Shown here piece by piece: positions 6,487-6,605 of a stretch of 6,605 bases of DNA. The position numbers were made by a program, and so were the translations under genes. This DNA is from Planctomycetota bacterium. Its GTDB lineage: Bacteria; Planctomycetota; UBA11346. Location of the stretch: assembly GCA_013821615.1 (NCBI GenBank), contig JACDGQ010000185.1, forward strand, positions 1 through 6,605. Reading direction: 5' to 3'. Position 1 is the first letter of the stretch. The number at the start of each line of letters is the position of its first letter. The notes below the pieces were generated by a model that saw only the letters and a program-made list of their open reading frames with translations, made no database searches and had not been told where the DNA came from.

Positions 6487-6532
6487 GAACCGGGGACATA
6501 GGTAACACTCCGAACCGGGGACATGGGTGACA
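6487..6532 (+). repeat. Two 21-bp subterminal direct repeats of the IS end
   Basis: Copies at 6487-6507 and 6512-6532 share GAACCGGGGACAT followed by (A/G)GGT(A/G)ACA, so they differ at only two of 21 positions. They start 25 bases apart. Tandem repeats of this kind at a transposon end are usually transposase-binding sites; that role is inferred. Confidence 0.85.
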
Positions 6533-6548
6533 TGCGTCTCCTTGGTCT

Positions 6549-6554
6549 GGAGGT
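6549..6554 (+). promoter_or_regulatory. Ribosome binding site of the transposase
   Basis: GGAGGT, a near-perfect Shine-Dalgarno sequence, ends four bases before the ATG at 6559. It is the strongest such site in the window and confirms the transposase start. Confidence 0.7.
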
Positions 6555-6558
6555 GCCC

Positions 6559-6605
6559 ATGCCCTGGATCAAGACTTGCCCCATGACCGAACGACGCGAA
6601 TTCAT
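6559..6605 (+). CDS. IS481-family transposase, N-terminus (3' partial)
   Basis: The fifteen complete codons read MPWIKTCPMTERREF and then leave the window. This is the recognisable start of many IS481-family DDE transposases (MPW-x-x-x-x-PMxxRxxF), which continue into a helix-turn-helix and an rve-type integrase domain. A strong ribosome binding site precedes it, and family-type end repeats lie just upstream. Whether the gene is intact cannot be seen here. Confidence 0.75.
   Translation, partial: MPWIKTCPMTERREF

Larger units (their letters stand above)
6487..6605 (+). mobile_element. IS481-family insertion sequence, left end (truncated by window)
   Basis: The region starts with closely spaced repeats containing CCGGGGACAT, then a short leader and an IS481-type transposase start. 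Elements of this family commonly end in sequences whose reverse complement contains ATGTCCCCGGTTC, in agreement with what is seen. The exact outer edge is uncertain and probably lies between 6481 and 6487, where the heptamer array stops. The other end and any target duplication lie outside the window. It sits behind lptG and does not interrupt it. Confidence 0.7.

Noticed and set aside
5223..6605. Very long minus-strand open frame opposite lptF and lptG
   Set aside because: The sequence is rich in His, Gln, Glu and Arg with no domain pattern, as expected from the antisense of GC-rich membrane-protein genes.

Overview
The window is GC-rich, densely coding DNA with six tightly packed plus-strand genes. 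Together they look like the second half of a 4-amino-4-deoxy-L-arabinose (L-Ara4N) lipid A modification operon, followed by a pair of LPS-export permease genes. The separate formyltransferase and UDP-glucuronate decarboxylase genes (fused as ArnA in enterics), the base composition and the protein style suggest a betaproteobacterium, possibly Rhodocyclales or a Burkholderiales relative. That placement is an impression, not a demonstrated one.

Layout: positions 1-166 hold the C-terminal end of an ArnA-type formyltransferase. It overlaps by ATGA the start of an ArnA-type UDP-glucuronate decarboxylase / UDP-4-keto-pentose synthase (163-1233). Next is a large multi-membrane-span GT-C glycosyltransferase resembling ArnT (1252-3195). 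A 172-base gap contains a striking inverted repeat whose two arms are each four tandem octamers. After it come an ArnD-like deformylase (GTG start, 3368-4273), an LptF-like permease (4270-5379) and an LptG-like permease (5376-6431). Both of these last junctions are 4-base stop/start overlaps. Downstream lie a heptamer tandem repeat (6435-6480) and the left end of an IS481-family insertion sequence, whose transposase gene starts at 6559 and runs off the window.

How the genes work together: the decarboxylase turns UDP-glucuronate into UDP-4-keto-pentose, an aminotransferase (ArnB, not in the window) would aminate it, and the formyltransferase N-formylates it. ArnC (not in the window) would load it onto undecaprenyl phosphate. 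The ArnD-like protein deformylates the lipid-linked sugar, and the GT-C enzyme transfers it to lipid A in the periplasm. LptF and LptG form the membrane part of the LptB2FG transporter that extracts LPS from the inner membrane. Having them translationally coupled to the modification genes suggests that modification and export are linked here, as is known genetically in Burkholderia cenocepacia.

Main points of interest: the arn-lptF-lptG operon; the GT-C enzyme, which lacks the usual Asp-Glu pair of its first periplasmic loop; and the octamer inverted repeat between the glycosyltransferase and arnD, which is open in all three forward frames and could shift frame when its copy number changes.
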